Shown here: in pieces, positions 12,411 through 13,363 of the stretch
How positions within the stretch are numbered: position 1 is the first letter of the stretch
Layout of the letters: the number at the start of each line of letters is the position of its first letter
DNA from: Acidimicrobiaceae bacterium
Lineage (GTDB): Bacteria > Actinomycetota > Acidimicrobiia > Acidimicrobiales > Aldehydirespiratoraceae
DNA length: 13,363 nt
NCBI GenBank assembly: GCA_009840695.1
Contig: VXNG01000048.1
Coordinates: 1-13,363, forward strand
Direction: 5' to 3'
The notes under the pieces: model-generated
Told to the model about the DNA's origin: nothing
The model's input: only the letters and a program-made list of their open reading frames with translations
The model's database searches: none
Translations under genes and position numbers: made by a program

Positions 12411-13363
12411 ATGGATCTCATCGACACCGACGGAGGGTTCAGGGTCAGCCGGCGCATCTACTTCGACCCGGAGGTCCATCGCCGCGAGCTCGACTCGATC
12501 TTCAAGAAGTCATGGTTCTTCGTGGGACATGTCTCGGAGATCCCCGAGCCCGGCGACTACGTGACCAGGCCGCTCGGCGTCGACCCGGTGATCGTGAACC
12601 GGGACACCGACGGGAGCGTCGGTGTGATGTTGAACTCGTGCTCGCACCGGGGGGTGAAGCTCTGCCGGGCCGAGCGCGGCCACACCAAGGCCCATCGATG
12701 CTCCTATCACGGCTGGGCCTACGGGCTCGACGGGGCGTGTCGGGCGGTGACCTACGAGAAGGAGGTGTACGGCCCGGACTTCGACAAGTCGCGCTTCAAT
12801 CTCCGCGCCGCCCGGGTCGAGACCCTGCACGGCCTGATCTTCGCTACCTGGGACCATCGCGGGCCGCCGCTGATGGAGGCCCTGGGCGACATGACCTACT
12901 ACTTCGACGCGCTGTTCGGGAAGTTCGACAACGGGTTCGAGGTCATGGGCTCGCCGGTGCGGACCCGCATCCGCGCCAACTGGAAGGCCGAGACCGAGAA
13001 CCTCTCCGGCGACGGCTACCACACCATGATCACCCACGAGACGGCTCTGCGGTTCGGGCTCTTCCCCAGCCCCTCCGACGTGGCCCCTTACGGCGAGCCC
13101 ATCGGCCCGAAGTTCCCCGGTCGTACCGTGCAGTGCGGCAACGGCCACACCATCCGGGTCCAGCACCTGCCCATCTCCACCGACCCGCCGGGATTCCTCG
13201 GATACCCGGAGCGGCTCTGGTCCGAGATTGAGCGCAACCTCAAACCGGGCCAGGTCGACATCATGGCCCGTACTTCGGTCACCCACGGGAGCGTGTTCCC
13301 CAATCTGTCCTTCCTCGAGAACTTCAAGACCGCTACCGACGGGCCCGGTTCGATGTGCCGTTA
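12411..13363 (+). CDS. Rieske ring-hydroxylating dioxygenase alpha subunit, 3' truncated by window
   Basis: Large oxygenase subunit; 317 codons are visible and the frame is open at the window edge, against about 400-450 for the family. The N-terminal part reads FKKSWFFVGHVSEIPEPGDY. The Rieske motifs are Cys77-x-His79 (NSCSHRGVKLCR) and Cys97-x2-His100 (RCSYHGWAYGLDG). The catalytic iron site is ENLSGDGYHTMITH at 196-209, where Asp201, His204 and His209 fit D-x2-H-x4-H of the naphthalene/biphenyl/benzoate dioxygenase type. The third ligand would lie beyond the edge. This is a different class from the Rieske gene at 4772, so the operon seems to run two separate oxygenations. A beta subunit, ferredoxin or reductase gene might follow. 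It starts at the first ATG after an in-frame TAG at 12399, 26 nt after the OCD gene. Confidence 0.93.
   Translation, partial: MDLIDTDGGFRVSRRIYFDPEVHRRELDSIFKKSWFFVGHVSEIPEPGDYVTRPLGVDPVIVNRDTDGSVGVMLNSCSHRGVKLCRAERGHTKAHRCSYHGWAYGLDGACRAVTYEKEVYGPDFDKSRFNLRAARVETLHGLIFATWDHRGPPLMEALGDMTYYFDALFGKFDNGFEVMGSPVRTRIRANWKAETENLSGDGYHTMITHETALRFGLFPSPSDVAPYGEPIGPKFPGRTVQCGNGHTIRVQHLPISTDPPGFLGYPERLWSEIERNLKPGQVDIMARTSVTHGSVFPNLSFLENFKTATDGPGSMCR

Noticed and set aside
12510..13286. 258-aa antisense and 239-aa alternate sense frames at the 3' end
   Set aside because: Both are shadows of the open-ended Rieske alpha-subunit frame starting at 12411, which carries complete Rieske and iron-binding motifs.

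Overview
The window is GC-rich DNA, well over 60% by eye, with tightly packed genes that all read on the + strand. ATG and GTG starts, many 4-bp ATGA/GTGA gene overlaps and the protein wording point to a free-living aerobic actinobacterium. A lineage such as Acidimicrobiia is possible, but this is inference from style; there is no rRNA or other phylogenetic marker here. I see no tRNA, rRNA, CRISPR array, insertion sequence, integrase or convincing rho-independent terminator.

Layout. Positions 141-3559 encode the membrane and ATPase parts of a branched-chain-amino-acid-type (HAAT) ABC importer, in the order livH, livM, livG, livF. The periplasmic binding protein that would set specificity is not in the window. 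Positions 3628-4734 encode a ring-opening amidohydrolase of the rare cyanuric acid hydrolase/barbiturase family. Positions 4772-11386, with the OCD gene running on to 12384, form a very compact catabolic block. It holds a single-component-type Rieske oxygenase, the small ([2Fe-2S]), medium (FAD) and large (Mo) subunits of a xanthine-dehydrogenase-family hydroxylase, an amidohydrolase-2 (ACMSD-like) enzyme, a DHDPS/NAL-superfamily lyase and an ornithine cyclodeaminase/mu-crystallin-family protein. From the first Rieske gene through the OCD gene, every junction overlaps by 4 or 8 bp. At 12411 a second Rieske oxygenase begins, of the two-component ring-hydroxylating dioxygenase alpha-subunit type, and it runs off the 3' edge.

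Working model (inference). The operon imports and breaks down a nitrogen heterocycle or a related amide-containing cyclic compound. The ABC importer brings it in. A Rieske oxygenase (N- or O-dealkylation or hydroxylation) and a Mo hydroxylase oxidise it. The amidohydrolase opens the ring hydrolytically. The amidohydrolase-2, DHDPS-like and OCD-like enzymes process the open-chain products. The pairing of a Mo hydroxylase with a barbiturase-family enzyme resembles the oxidative pyrimidine route (uracil to barbiturate to ureidomalonate). However, the ring-opening enzyme appears to lack two of the three arginines that hold the three substrate carbonyls in cyanuric acid hydrolases, and no ureidomalonase is visible. 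A different, less symmetric substrate is therefore likely. I know of no characterised pathway with this exact gene set, so the cluster is the best candidate for something undescribed here.

Notable small-scale features are a 13-codon mini-ORF coupled on both sides between livH and livM, a hairpin burying the ribosome binding site of the first Rieske gene, and a possible leaderless promoter at the second Rieske gene.
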